Source of the DNA: Calliopum simillimum
Taxonomy: Eukaryota; Arthropoda; Insecta; Diptera; Lauxaniidae
Reading direction: 5' to 3'
DNA length: 64,000 bases
Assembly (NCBI GenBank): GCA_951812925.1
Contig: OX638371.1
Coordinates: 32,462,101 to 32,526,100 of the forward strand
Numbering within the stretch: position 1 is the stretch's first letter; each line of letters begins with the position of its first letter. A model generated the notes under the pieces. That model did no database searches. It had not been told where the DNA came from and saw only the letters and a list, made by a program, of their open reading frames with translations. Below are positions 44,744 through 54,300 of this stretch, one piece after another. The position numbers were made by a program, and so were the translations under genes.

Positions 44744-45528
44744 GTGGCTGGCTGGCTGGCTGGCTGGCTGTGTGTTGAAATACACTTTTTGGGAAAACTG
44801 AGCAAGATAATTCAATGAAACTTGGTACACTGCCTTCGTCACCAAAGTTAGCTCGGGGGATTGAAAATGAGCGAAATCGGTCAACGGACACGCCTACCAC
44901 CCATACAAAAAATATATTCAAAATGCAATTTTAGGAGTTTTTTTCACGACAATGCAACCAAAATACGCATTAATATTAAAAATTGTAAGCGCAAGCTCTG
45001 AGGAAAAACTAAGCGAATTCGGACAAGAGGGCGTGGCACCTCCCATATAAGCAAATGCTTAAAAACGCTATACTGAAAGCGTTTTTTGAAATATTCGAAT
45101 CAAATTTGACTCAGACACTAAGAATCATAAATGAAAGCTCTCAACAAAAATTGGGTAAAATCGGACAAGGGGGCGTGGTACCTCCCACATAAGCAAAAGT
45201 TTCAAAATGCTCTACTGAAACAGTTTCTTGAGATAATCGAACCAAGCTTCACTCAAATACTAAATACTATAATTGCACGCTCTAAGCTAAAACTAGACGA
45301 ACTCGGTCAAGAGGGCGTGGCACCTCCTATATAAGCAAAAGCTTCAAAACGCTTTACTGAAAAAGTTTGTCACTCAGACACTAAAAACTATAAATGCAAG
45401 CGCTGAACAAAAACTGGATGACCTCGGACAAGAGGGCGTAGCAACTCCCATATGAGCAAAATTTGAAAAATACTGCAGTGTAGGGTATTTAATGTTTGGC
45501 CAGGCCAAATTTTACACCCTTACTAGTT
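44563..45528 (+). mobile_element. mini-me-type repeat, copy 3, with expanded GGCT array
   Basis: Starts TACCCTACACCCAGGGTATA; TGTAGGGTA near 45480 mirrors its first bases, and it ends GGCCAGGCC...CTTACTAGTT as in copy 5. The GTCY region is expanded to (TGGC)n at 44696-44770, about 18 units with one TGGG. The 3' half has four units of GGCGTGGCACCTCC type. It is the longest copy here. Confidence 0.75.
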
Positions 45529-45860
45529 TTCTTTAACTTTAAAACACTGTATCTTTAAAACTAATACAAATATCATCAAATTTTAATGACGGGCATGTCT
45601 ATTGTTCATAATAAGTAAAAAACAAAAATCCACAAAATTTGATTTCGAGACGCTCAAGGTGGAAAAGACCGATTAAGTAGGTGAAATTGAAGTCACAGCT
45701 TATTTCGTGCAGATGCTTATTTTCCCTTTGGAGCCAGCGTTTCGCGTTATTTAATGAGAATTTCTTTTTCTATGTTCTCTGTGTGGTATTCTCAGCCAGA
45801 TGCAGCCAATTTTTAGTTTGATCATGTACACGTGAGGGTAAAAAAGTGCATTTTGCAGAA

Positions 45861-46230
45861 ATGGGTCGTCCAGCAACGAAAATCGGTGATACCCCATTTT
45901 AAGAACGACCAATCCATGCGCTTATCTTCTTAATATATTAGTTTGAGTCCCACCTACAATGCAAAGCACAATTGAAAGCTTCGTTCATGCAAATTGGGTC
46001 CAAAATTAAGGTAAAAGTACGTCAAACAACAATTTTAATCCCGCTGACGATTCATTAATGGTTCACAAAATCAAATCTAACCCACATTATTGGCTCCAAA
46101 AACCGTGTGGGATATACATCAAGAACTAAGTAACTCGTACAGTGCAAAAACTGGCGGCTGCATGTCCCGAGACCACAATTTTAAAGCCTAAGTAGCCCTT
46201 CATAAACCTGCATTTAAAATTTGATGATAT
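45861..46230 (+). pseudogene. Tc1-like transposase N-terminal remnant
   Basis: ATG at 45861 starts MGRPATKIGD, a typical Tc1 opening. Broken frames then carry DDSLMVHKIKSNPHYWL, WDIHQELSNSYSAKT and DHNFKA, matching the second helix-turn-helix (usually ...I..NP..T...I..EL..SVS..TVRR.L). Only the DNA-binding region is left. Confidence 0.55.
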
Positions 46231-46299
46231 TTGTATTAGTTTTAAAGATACAGTGTTTTAAAGTTAAAAAAAAAATTACTGCACGAAATAAGCTGTGTT

Positions 46300-46742
46300 G
46301 ATTGAGTTGTATTTTGATTTGGAAAAAGTTTAATTTGATTTGAAAAAAAAAAAAAAAAAACACTACTGATGTGGAAAAGGTTTAACTTGGAGTGGAAAAC
46401 CTGTAATATAGAAGAACCATATAACAAACTTTGACCTTTTGGCATGAAGGCTATAACTTACGTTATATATAGTTACGTTATTTATTCTTTACACCGTTTG
46501 TTCAGTCATGTACATAATATACAAATATTTTGAATTGATTAATAAACCGAAAACTGGAAATTTTGCAGTATTTTTACTTGAATGTGTAATGACACACTAT
46601 TCTTTGCTACTACCTACTTGTGCAAATTTTGAATCAAATTTTCTTTGCTCAAACTTTTTTTATTGTCAAAATAATTTTATAAGTTTTACAGTTTTGAAAA
46701 TTTTCTTTCTAAATAAAGATTGTTTTAAAAAAAAAAAAAAAA
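46300..46742. repeat. Repeat shared with 49140-49380
   Basis: GGAAAAGGTTTAATTTGATT, GTGGAAAACCT and ATAGAAGAACCATATAACAA occur here and at 49.2-49.35 kb in the same order. No gene is seen in the remainder. Confidence 0.5.
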
Positions 46743-47344
46743 TGTAAGGCCTGGCCAAACATTAAATACCCCACACTGCAGTATTTTGAAAATTTTGCTT
46801 ATATGGGAGGTGCCACGCCCTCTTGTCTGATTTTACCCAGTTTTTGCTCAGAACTTGCATTTACAGTTCTTAATGCTGAGTAAAATTTAGTTCGATTATC
46901 TCAAAAAACGCTTTCAGTATAGCGTTTTGAAGCTTTTGCATATATGGGAAGTGCCACGCCCCCCTTTCCGAATCCGCCCAGTTTTTTCTTAGCGTTTGCG
47001 CTAATAATTCGTAGTATTATGGTTGAATTGTTGTGAAAAATACTCCTAAAGTTGCACTTTGAACATATTTTCCGTATGGGCGGTAGGCGTGTCTGTTAAC
47101 CGATTTTGCTAATTTTCAATACCACGAGCTAACTTTGACGACGAGGGCAGTGTACCAAATTCCATTGAATTATCTTGCTCAGTTTTCTCGTCAAAAATAT
47201 TTCCACGCTCAGCCAGATAGACGGACATGGCTATATCGACTCAAGAGGTGACGCTGATCAAGAATATATATACTTTTCTATATCTGCCACGCCCATTTCT
47301 CTGCATTACAAAGGGAAGGATAAAGTGAATATACCCTGGGTGTA
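46743..47344 (-). mobile_element. mini-me-type repeat, copy 4
   Basis: Reverse orientation: GGCCTGGCCAAACATTAAAT at the left, GTGACGCTGATCAAGAATA and TACCCTGGGTGTA at the right. The tetranucleotide region is nearly lost (CAGCCAGATAGACGGACATG). A deleted mariner sits directly at its right edge. Confidence 0.7.
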
Positions 47345-47348
47345 CGTA

Positions 47349-48085
47349 GGCTGCTATATATGTATATTTCTGACTTAGGCAACACTAATGTCAATAGCTA
47401 AAATCTGGCAACTCCATAATAAAGTTTGACATTTTTTACCATAAACGTACTTAGAACGTTTTGACGTACGACCATAATTTGTGTTGTTTACAGTGACTTG
47501 AAAAAATCAATTTGGCAAAAAAATGGAATTAACTCGTGAACATTTTAGTGCGATCATTTTTCACAACTTTCGACGTGGATTATCACGACAAGAGTGCATC
47601 GATAAACTTAAATTTTTGTATGGCGATGAAGCTCCATCCTATAGCACTGTGAAAAACTGGTTTAATGAATTCAATCATAGCCGACGCTCGCTCAAAGACG
47701 AATTCCGCGAAGGTCGTCCAAAAACGGCCGTTGTGCCAGAGAACATTGATGCCGTGCGTGAACTGATAATGCACGATCGTCATGTGATATACCGTGAGAT
47801 AGAGGCATCCTTGGGCATTAGTTCCACTCCAATACATTCGGTTTTGCTTGAACACTTATTTGTAAAAAAGTTTGTTCTCTTTGGAAACCCCATAATTTAT
47901 CAATCGCTCAAATTATCAATGGAAAAATTAATTTTGTTAACTCACTGTAAACAAAACAAATAGCACTTGTACATCAAAACGTTGTGAGTACGTTTGTGCT
48001 AAAAAATGTCAAACTTTACTATGGTGTTGCCAGATTTCAGCTATTGGCATTAGTGTTGCCTAGGCCAGAAATATATATAGCAGCC
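47349..48085 (+). mobile_element. Internally deleted mariner element, 737 bp
   Basis: GGCTGCTATATATGTATATT at the left and AATATATATAGCAGCC at the right; TA at 47347-47348 and 48086-48087. Further inside, AATGTCAATAGCTAAAATCTGG and its counterpart also pair, giving long ends. The coding part is shortened by a deletion. Confidence 0.85.
47523..47963 (+). pseudogene. Mariner transposase, N-terminal part only
   Basis: MELTREHFSAIIFHNFRRGL, SRQECIDKLKFLYGDEAPSY and STVKNWFNEF form the first helix-turn-helix. RSLKDEFREGRPKTAVVPEN has the GRP hook, followed by the second DNA-binding part (VIYREIEASLGISST). About 115 residues are clear. Afterwards a frameshift and a deletion lead straight into the 3' terminal region, so the whole D,D34D catalytic domain is gone (usual length about 345 residues; here 146). 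A protein of this kind would bind DNA but not cut it; whether it is made is unknown. Confidence 0.85.
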
Positions 48086-48087
48086 TA

Positions 48088-48824
48088 CATGGAGAAAAAT
48101 ACGCATCATAATTTTTACTCCACTCGGCTAGTCGAAAAATTAAAGTAATCAATCAACACAAAATTTCAAGTATAATGTACCCTACGTAAGAACTATTTAT
48201 GGATCCCCAACGTCATATTTACAAATAAAATGTAGTTAAATAATAAAGGTATATTTACTACAAATTTCCTACATTTGACTTTATGTAAAGTAATTTATAC
48301 TTTCAGAAAAAAAATGTATGACCATTTTGAATTTATAATTCTAGTCAAAATAACTTCATTTTTTTCACGCACAAAAATGAGTGTCATAATTGTCACCTTA
48401 CTCGAGTAAGGTAAATATCATAAAAATATAAAATCATTTCGGCTTTTATAATTGTAGTAACAATTTCAATTTTTGGACAGACATGCTTCTACATCACATA
48501 CGTAAGCAGCGCGGGGGATATGTATCTGACTATTATACGGAAAGGCCAGGGTTCGTACCCCAGCGCCGGTCAGCTAATTTTTTTATTTTTTTGTTTGAAC
48601 TTTACAGTAAGGTAAATATCACGCCAATTTTTTCAAAAAAATTACTAGCATACATACATTCTGAATTGACTAAAACAGTAAGGTGAAATTTATTTCGGTG
48701 TAAAGTTGTCACTATTCTGACTTGAAATTCTGGTAAAATTTATGAGAAATAAAGTAACGAGTACTATTTTTTTCTCCGTGTACGTAGAGTATAAAAATTA
48801 TATAGTAATTTTCATTTCACAACA
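48088..48824. other. No gene seen; a palindrome and a tRNA-like piece inside
   Basis: ACCTTACTCGAGTAAGGT at 48395-48412 is a perfect 18-bp palindrome. The rest is AT-rich. Confidence 0.4.
48504..48575 (+). repeat. tRNA-like segment, possible SINE head
   Basis: GGGTTCGTACCCC fits a pol III B box and T-arm; TCTGACTATTATACGGA can form an anticodon stem-loop. The acceptor stem does not close, so a functional tRNA is unlikely. Confidence 0.35.
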
Positions 48825-49145
48825 TTGGTTTTAGATGCTGAGTTGGCTAACAAAGTTGATGCCTCAAGTTCTGCACTTGGAACAGCTCTGGGGCAAAGGA
48901 TTGATGGCACTTGGCAACCTTTGTCATTCTTCACACGAAACTTCAGTCCAACTGAAAGTTGCTATAGCACTTTTGATCGCAAAATACAAAACTTTCCTGT
49001 ATATACAGATCTTAACCCATTGATCTATGTCTTCTCACAAAAACCAGAAAAATCTACACCACGACTGCTCAGACATCTGAACTTTATTTCGCAGTATTCA
49101 ACAGATTTCCGTCATATCTTCTGCGAAAACAAAGATGTTGAATAT
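48825..49145 (+). pseudogene. Ty3/gypsy RNase H fragment
   Basis: Translation gives VDASSSALGTALGQRIDGTW, QPLSFFTRNFSPTESCYSTF then DLNPLIYVFSQKPEKSTPRL and LRHLNFISQYSTDFRHIFCE. This is the RNase H core of Ty3/gypsy Pol: D.S..A.G..L.Q, SF.S..L, Y.T.DRE, the H.PL strand, and RHL.FI.QY. About 20 residues in the middle are missing (after YSTFDRK). Everything before and after is absent; AT-rich repeats follow immediately. Confidence 0.8.
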
Positions 49146-49385
49146 GATTTGAAAAAAGCTATTTTTATTTGGAAATGGTTTAATTTGATTTGGAAAAGGT
49201 TTTATATGATTTGAAAAAGTGGCAGGTTAATTTAATTTAAAGTTTAATTTGATTTGGAAAAAAAAAAAATCATTATGATGCGGAAAAGGTTTAATTTAGA
49301 GTGGAAAACCTTTAGTATAGAAGAACCATATAACAAACTTTTACCTTTTGCCGTGAAGGCTATAACTTTGAATTTAATAAAATGA
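49146..49385 (+). repeat. TTTAATTTGATTTGGAAAAGG repeats, second copy
   Basis: Diverged short tandem units followed by AGAAGAACCATATAACAAAC, the same order as at 46310-46440. Confidence 0.5.
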
Positions 49386-51030
49386 AAATCATTTTTAAGT
49401 AATTCCTTACTTCAGAATTGCATACATCTCCTTTATAAGGTGTTAAATAAAGCTTAATAAAGTAAAAACGAGTCATTATACATCCCAACATTCTTTGAAC
49501 TTCTCACAGCGATTTAACATTAAACTGCATACTAAATCTCACTTGCTTCACCAACTTTCTATTCACAGCTACCAATTTCATATTTCATCAATCAAATGGA
49601 AGGTTGCCGGTGACTTTTATTAGCTTCTAATGTATGAGATGTTCTCAAAAGAGTTGGTTGTTCGGTTGGTTCGTTGGCTTGACATAAACGTCAGTGGACT
49701 ATTTTTTTTTTTTAGGGTCATGTATTTTACGTATTTACGACGCAATCAATCATAATTTCGATACCCACCAAAGTTGGAACTAAAGGTGGTGCGCGTGTAT
49801 GCAAATAAAGAGAAAATTCAAAAAAAAAAAAAAGAAAAGCCAGCGGTAAAAAGTTAATATGAAATGAAATTACTTAGATGATTATGCTGAAAGTTGCTGC
49901 TGCACATTAAGGTCGTTTTCCAAATATTGAAACTGTGAGATTTTAGTAAATCACTAGTAGGTTTCGGTTTTTGCTGCAGCAGGTGTTTCCAACTGTAGTT
50001 CTACGCTCTGTTCACTTGCACTGTAAATTCATTCATGAATCCATGTAAATTTTAGGGGTTTACCTAAGGAAATGTTAGCTTGCTTTCAAACAAATTGATT
50101 TCTAATTAGTTACAGCTCACCACTAAGAAAATTAACATTGTTTCCTGGAGGTAATTAGAAGCATGACAACGCCATTATGTCGCATGCTGCATGCTACACA
50201 TCTTGGTGACATATAGAGAAACCACATGAAAACTCTAGTAGCAACAGATGCAACCAGGGTGCAGCACGGTTACAGTTACAACACACTGCGGCCGGCAGCT
50301 CCATGATTGTGGTATTCAACCCACATTTATTATATTCAGATGTTGAAAAAGAAATATTTCAGATTTAGTTTACTGAACATTAAAAATATTTAAATGCTAC
50401 ATGGGTTTGTCTGCTTTAGCAAAACATATGGTGCAATGGTGCAAAAGGGATCGTAGCAAAAAGAAAATCAGGATTAATAAATATATCCTATTCATGTAGA
50501 AGCCGTGACATGTGTCAGCATGTGATCATATTACAATGTCAAAATTATTGCGTTGTGGTGCGCATTAACAAATGAAGCATCGGTCTAATAAATCATCAGC
50601 TATGTATGAGTAGGACTTTGCATTATTGATTATACATGGAATGACAGGCTGCAATAAGACGTAGCAGAAGCAAAGAAGAGGTTAGCAAAAAAATGCTCGT
50701 ACATATTCTTAATCTTTATCACAACACTTCTTAAGTCGGTAGATTCAAATTTTAAAACATATTCCGAGATCAACTTTTAGGAGCTTCTTAGTTTCCATTA
50801 TATAAATGTACATTTTTAAAAATGTTTATCAACAAGTAGTTAATGTCAAGTTAAAAATTTTGGTTCCGATCCGAAAATGTTTGACCTTGCCCCCAGGCCG
50901 TTGATGGTCGGAAAAACTGTATTTATATGAAAATATGTGGCTTTAATTGACACAATCAATCCTATCTTTGAAACTATTTGACATATTTAAATGAGATTTC
51001 GTAAATAAAGTGACTTCCAAAGTGACTTTT
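49386..51030. other. No gene seen
   Basis: Balanced to AT-rich, without repeats or motifs that I recognise. It is the least TE-like stretch of the window and may be ordinary intergenic or intronic sequence. Confidence 0.4.
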
Positions 51031-51650
51031 ATGCCCTACACCCAGGGTTTATTCACTTTGTCCTTCCGTTTGTAACGCTGAGAAGGAGGCGTGGCAGATA
51101 TAGAAAAGTGTATATATTCTTGATCAGCGTCACCTCCTGAGTCGATATAGCCATGTCCATCTGTCTGTCTGGCTGGCTGGCTGTGTGTGGAAATACATTT
51201 TTTGGGAAAACTAAGCAAGATAATTCAATGAAATTTGGTGCACAGCCTCCGTCGTCGATTGAAAATGAGCGAAATTGGTCAACGGACACGCCTCCCGCCC
51301 ATACAAAAAATAAATTCAAAATGCAACTTTTGGAGTATTTTTCACGATAATGCAACCATACACATAAATACTTCGAATTGTAAGCGAAAGCTCTGAGCAA
51401 AAACTGAGCGAACTCGGACAAGAGGGCGTGGCACTTCTCATATAAGCAAAAGGTTCAAAACGCTATACTGAAAACATTTTTTGAGATAATCCAACCAAAT
51501 CTCATTCAAATATTAAGAACTATAAATTCAAACTCTGAGAAAAAACTGGGTAAATTCGGATAAGAGGGCATGGCACCTCCCATATAAGCAAAATTTTCAA
51601 AATACAGCTGTGTAGGGTATTTAATGTTTGGCCAGGCCCTTACTAGTTTA
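51031..51650 (+). mobile_element. mini-me-type repeat, copy 5
   Basis: Starts ATGCCCTACACCCAGGG, carries TATATTCTTGATCAGCGTC, GTCTGTCTGGCTGGCTGGC, and ends GTTTGGCCAGGCCCTTACTA. Same ends as copy 3, with a short tetranucleotide region. Confidence 0.75.
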
Positions 51651-51876
51651 TAATTGATAAGGATAGGAAATCTAAAAATTGCTTGTAATATTTTTAAAAG
51701 TTTAAAAGCATATATTGATTTTTTTTTACAAATTTTAAGTAGCAAAAAAGCACAAGTTAAAGTCATAAGGACTGCGTTCGATAAAATTGTCCACCATAAA
51801 ATTTTAAATATCTGCCAAACCAATAGTCCTATTAACAAAACAAAATTTTGTTTGTAAAGGTATTTTTATTTAAATT

Positions 51877-52172
51877 TGTTCGCGCGACTAAAACGCACTC
51901 ATGTGTTCGTGCGACAAAATGCGTGCATGCAGTGTATACTAGGCATAACATGCGTGCGTCATCCCTGCGAACCAACACCGGGGCTCGGTTTGGTTTACAA
52001 TTTTTTATTCTGGCACTTGGATTTTTCAATTTGCAACAGCAACAGCTCTATTTTTTGTTAAAACTTAAAGTAAAATTAAAATCAAATAAAAACTTAAATT
52101 AAAGTTAAAATCATAATAAACTAAATATAAACTTAAAAGTTAAAAGAAAAGTTGTGTTTTTTCATACCAACA
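51877..52172 (+). repeat. BEL/Pao 5' LTR
   Basis: Begins TGTTCGCGCGACTAAAACGC and ends CATACCAACA. The first half is GC-balanced with CG-rich motifs; the last half is A-rich. Promoter and polyadenylation signals would lie here; none is clear enough to mark. Confidence 0.95.
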
Positions 52173-52177
52173 TAAAT

Positions 52178-52197
52178 TGGTCCTTCGAGCCGGATTT
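52178..52197 (+). promoter_or_regulatory. Primer binding site, tRNA-Tyr type
   Basis: TGGTCCTTCGAGCCGGATTT begins five bases after the LTR. It is the complement of the 3' end of eukaryotic tRNA-Tyr (...AAATCCGGCTCGAAGGA plus CCA) as I know it. Confidence 0.75.
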
Positions 52198-52740
52198 GAG
52201 GCAGCGTTGGATTTTATACTGAGCCGTATACTGGAGTACGAAGTTTTCCCCCACGGAGTCTCAAGTACAAGGTCAGTGCGTGAAATATAAATTCAACTTT
52301 ATGCTATTGTCTCAAATTTTTTCGTGATTCATTTGTCAACTTTATTTGGTTTTTTTTTTGCCACTGGCGGCTCAAATTTTTTCGTTTTTTTTGGTGCGGT
52401 TTTTGACTCGGGTGCCATTACATCACGAGTTTTTTCATACGTTAGTCTTTCAAGGCCAATTTTACGACACCGTTGCTACGGTTCTTTGTTTGTCACGCCA
52501 CTTTTTTTTAAAAAAAAAGCAGATATCAAGGTTATTAAGGTTACACTGTGCATCATACAAAAATTTTTTCGTGATTTCATTTTCTTTTCAAACGAATTTC
52601 ATCAATTTTTTTGAAGATTCATTGTGCTTCAGTACATACACTGTTAAAAATTTTATAAATAAATTAAAAATTGTTTTGTGCTAAGCAAGGATTGCCTTTT
52701 TTATCAATTTTTTCGTGAGTTTTTGTGCAACTGTAACGAA

Positions 52741-53979
52741 ATGTCAGCCTTAGACATATTCATTCGTACGGCAGATCGCTTAGTTGAATACGAGGCTTAT
52801 TTTGTAAGCATTAAAGTTGAAGAGCATTCGCTAATTGCGTTAGAACTTGAGCAAGAAGAGCTCAAAAGTATTTGGACCATTGTGAAAAGTTCATATGAAG
52901 ATTGTCTCGCTGAATTAACTGACAGCGATGACGACGTCAAGGTCGTCAAGGCCAAATACCTTGAGTGTCACAAATGCTACATTCGTTCCATGACGGAAAT
53001 TAACAAATTTATAGCGGCTTTATCTCAATCAGTTCTACCAATTTCTACACCACAAAGTGCGAAAGACTCTGGCTCTAATATTAAGGTCCCACCATGTGAT
53101 ACAGATGTGTTTCATGGTAGTTATTCAACATGGCCAACTTTTAGGGATATGTTCACTGCTATCTATGTGAACAATAAGAGTCTCCATCCAGTAGAAAAAC
53201 TTTATCATTTATTGCAAAAAACAAGCGACGAAGCGAAAGAAATAGTGCAAAAAGCCCCTTTGACCAATGATGGTTTTCCTATTGCGTGGGAAAATCTTAA
53301 AGCTCAATACGAAAATAAAAGAATTTTGATTAATAACCAACTAAAAATTTTATTCAACTTGCCAATGATGACACAAGAGTCGGGAAGTAGCCTCAAACGT
53401 CTTCAACGTGATATAAATAACTGTATTGCATCATTACAGCTTTATAAAATTGACATAAAAAATTCGGACGCAATTTTTGTTTTTTTGTGCTCCACACGGC
53501 TTCCAGAGCAAAGCCTTGCACTGTGGGAACAATCAGTGAAAAATAAAACTGAAATTCCAAAATGGCTGGATCTCGATAGTTTTCTGACTGACCGGTTTCA
53601 GACTCTCGAGACCGTATCAGATATCCGTAGTTCCACATCTTCTCAGCCTGTTGTTTCAAAATCTACCAATGCTGTTCCAAAGTCCAAGTCCTACAACAAT
53701 TATCACAATAAAATCGATTTTTCTCAGTGTAGGCTGTGCAAGGATTCTCATCCTTTACGATCTTGTTCTAAGTTTCTCAAAATGAACTTTCAAGATCGAT
53801 TTTCAACAGTAAAGCAGTACCACTACTGCCTTAATTGTCTCTCTGCGTCTCATGAAATAAGAGATTGCCAGAGTGTTAATACTTGTCAGACATGTAAAAA
53901 GCAACATCATTCGCTTTTACATAAAAACACTACAAGTGCACAGCAATCTACCTCGACACAAAAGTGCTACCGGCACTAA
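52741..53979 (+). CDS. gag: BEL/Pao Gag
   Basis: The first ATG of the frame, at 52741, gives MSALDIFIRTADRLVEYEAY, a helical N-terminus. The middle has FHGSYSTWPTFRDMFTAIYV and KLYHLLQKTSDEAKEIV, the DUF1759 type capsid region of BEL/Pao Gag. The C-terminus carries three zinc-binding motifs: CRLCKDSHPLRSC, CLNCLSASHEIRDC and CQTCKKQHHSLLH. Gag would package RNA and form the particle. The frame stops at 53979 after a frame change near 53960; the protease continues in the next frame. Whether this is a decayed junction or a programmed shift cannot be decided from one copy; most BEL/Pao elements have a single gag-pol frame. Confidence 0.9.
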   Translation: MSALDIFIRTADRLVEYEAYFVSIKVEEHSLIALELEQEELKSIWTIVKSSYEDCLAELTDSDDDVKVVKAKYLECHKCYIRSMTEINKFIAALSQSVLPISTPQSAKDSGSNIKVPPCDTDVFHGSYSTWPTFRDMFTAIYVNNKSLHPVEKLYHLLQKTSDEAKEIVQKAPLTNDGFPIAWENLKAQYENKRILINNQLKILFNLPMMTQESGSSLKRLQRDINNCIASLQLYKIDIKNSDAIFVFLCSTRLPEQSLALWEQSVKNKTEIPKWLDLDSFLTDRFQTLETVSDIRSSTSSQPVVSKSTNAVPKSKSYNNYHNKIDFSQCRLCKDSHPLRSCSKFLKMNFQDRFSTVKQYHYCLNCLSASHEIRDCQSVNTCQTCKKQHHSLLHKNTTSAQQSTSTQKCYRH

Positions 53980-54300
53980 ACCAAAGCAACCAATTGTTTC
54001 TACAATAAGCTCTTCTGTGTCTCATGCTACAACCATACAGTCCACTAATTCGAATTCAAATCCTATAGAAACTGTTCAAACTTGCTTCAATGCTGTCACC
54101 AAAAAAGTTTTACTTGGTACAGCTATAGTAAACGTTTTTCATCTTGGGATTACATATAAAGCTCGGGCACTTATTGACCCAGCATCCGAAGGTACATTTA
54201 TTTCGGAACGCCTTCGAAATTTATTAAAACTCCCCACCAAAGCTGTATCGGCTCAAGTGTCTGGTTTAAATGGCGCCATCAGTATAAAACCTACTCATCA
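53960..54300 (+). pseudogene. BEL/Pao protease domain
   Basis: Reading in the frame after the first shift: VLLGTAIVNVFHLGITYKAR, ALIDPASEGTFISERLR and LPTKAVSAQVSGLNGAIS. This is a retropepsin-like A17/DUF1758 domain; the usual D-S-G-S is D-P-A-S here, with the Asp kept. A second frame change near 54300 returns to the Gag frame, where GSLSDSSVQIEVTALVV and later DMLIGGDLYPLVI complete the domain. It would process Gag-Pol. Confidence 0.8.

Larger units (their letters stand above)
44528..46298 (+). mobile_element. Tc1-like element split by a mini-me insertion
   Basis: CACAGCTTATTTCGTGCAGT at the left is answered by ACTGCACGAAATAAGCTGTG at the right. The inner part of the repeat (ACTTTAAAACACTGTATCTT) is found at 45536 and, inverted, near 46245. 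So the mini-me copy 44563-45528 landed inside the left terminal repeat. A TACAGTGGCT edge at the left gives a likely TA boundary; the right edge lacks the matching bases. Confidence 0.7.

Noticed and set aside
44567..44921. Minus-strand ORFs rich in QPAS or SQPA repeats
   Set aside because: They are translations of the GGCT tetranucleotide array in the mini-me copy in three frames, not genes.
48504..48575. Functional tRNA gene
   Set aside because: The T-arm and B box are good, but acceptor and D-arm pairing fail; kept only as a tRNA-like repeat.
51832..52102. ORFs across the BEL/Pao 5' LTR and again at 59485-59699
   Set aside because: Both come from the non-coding LTR sequence; the repetition is due to the two LTRs.
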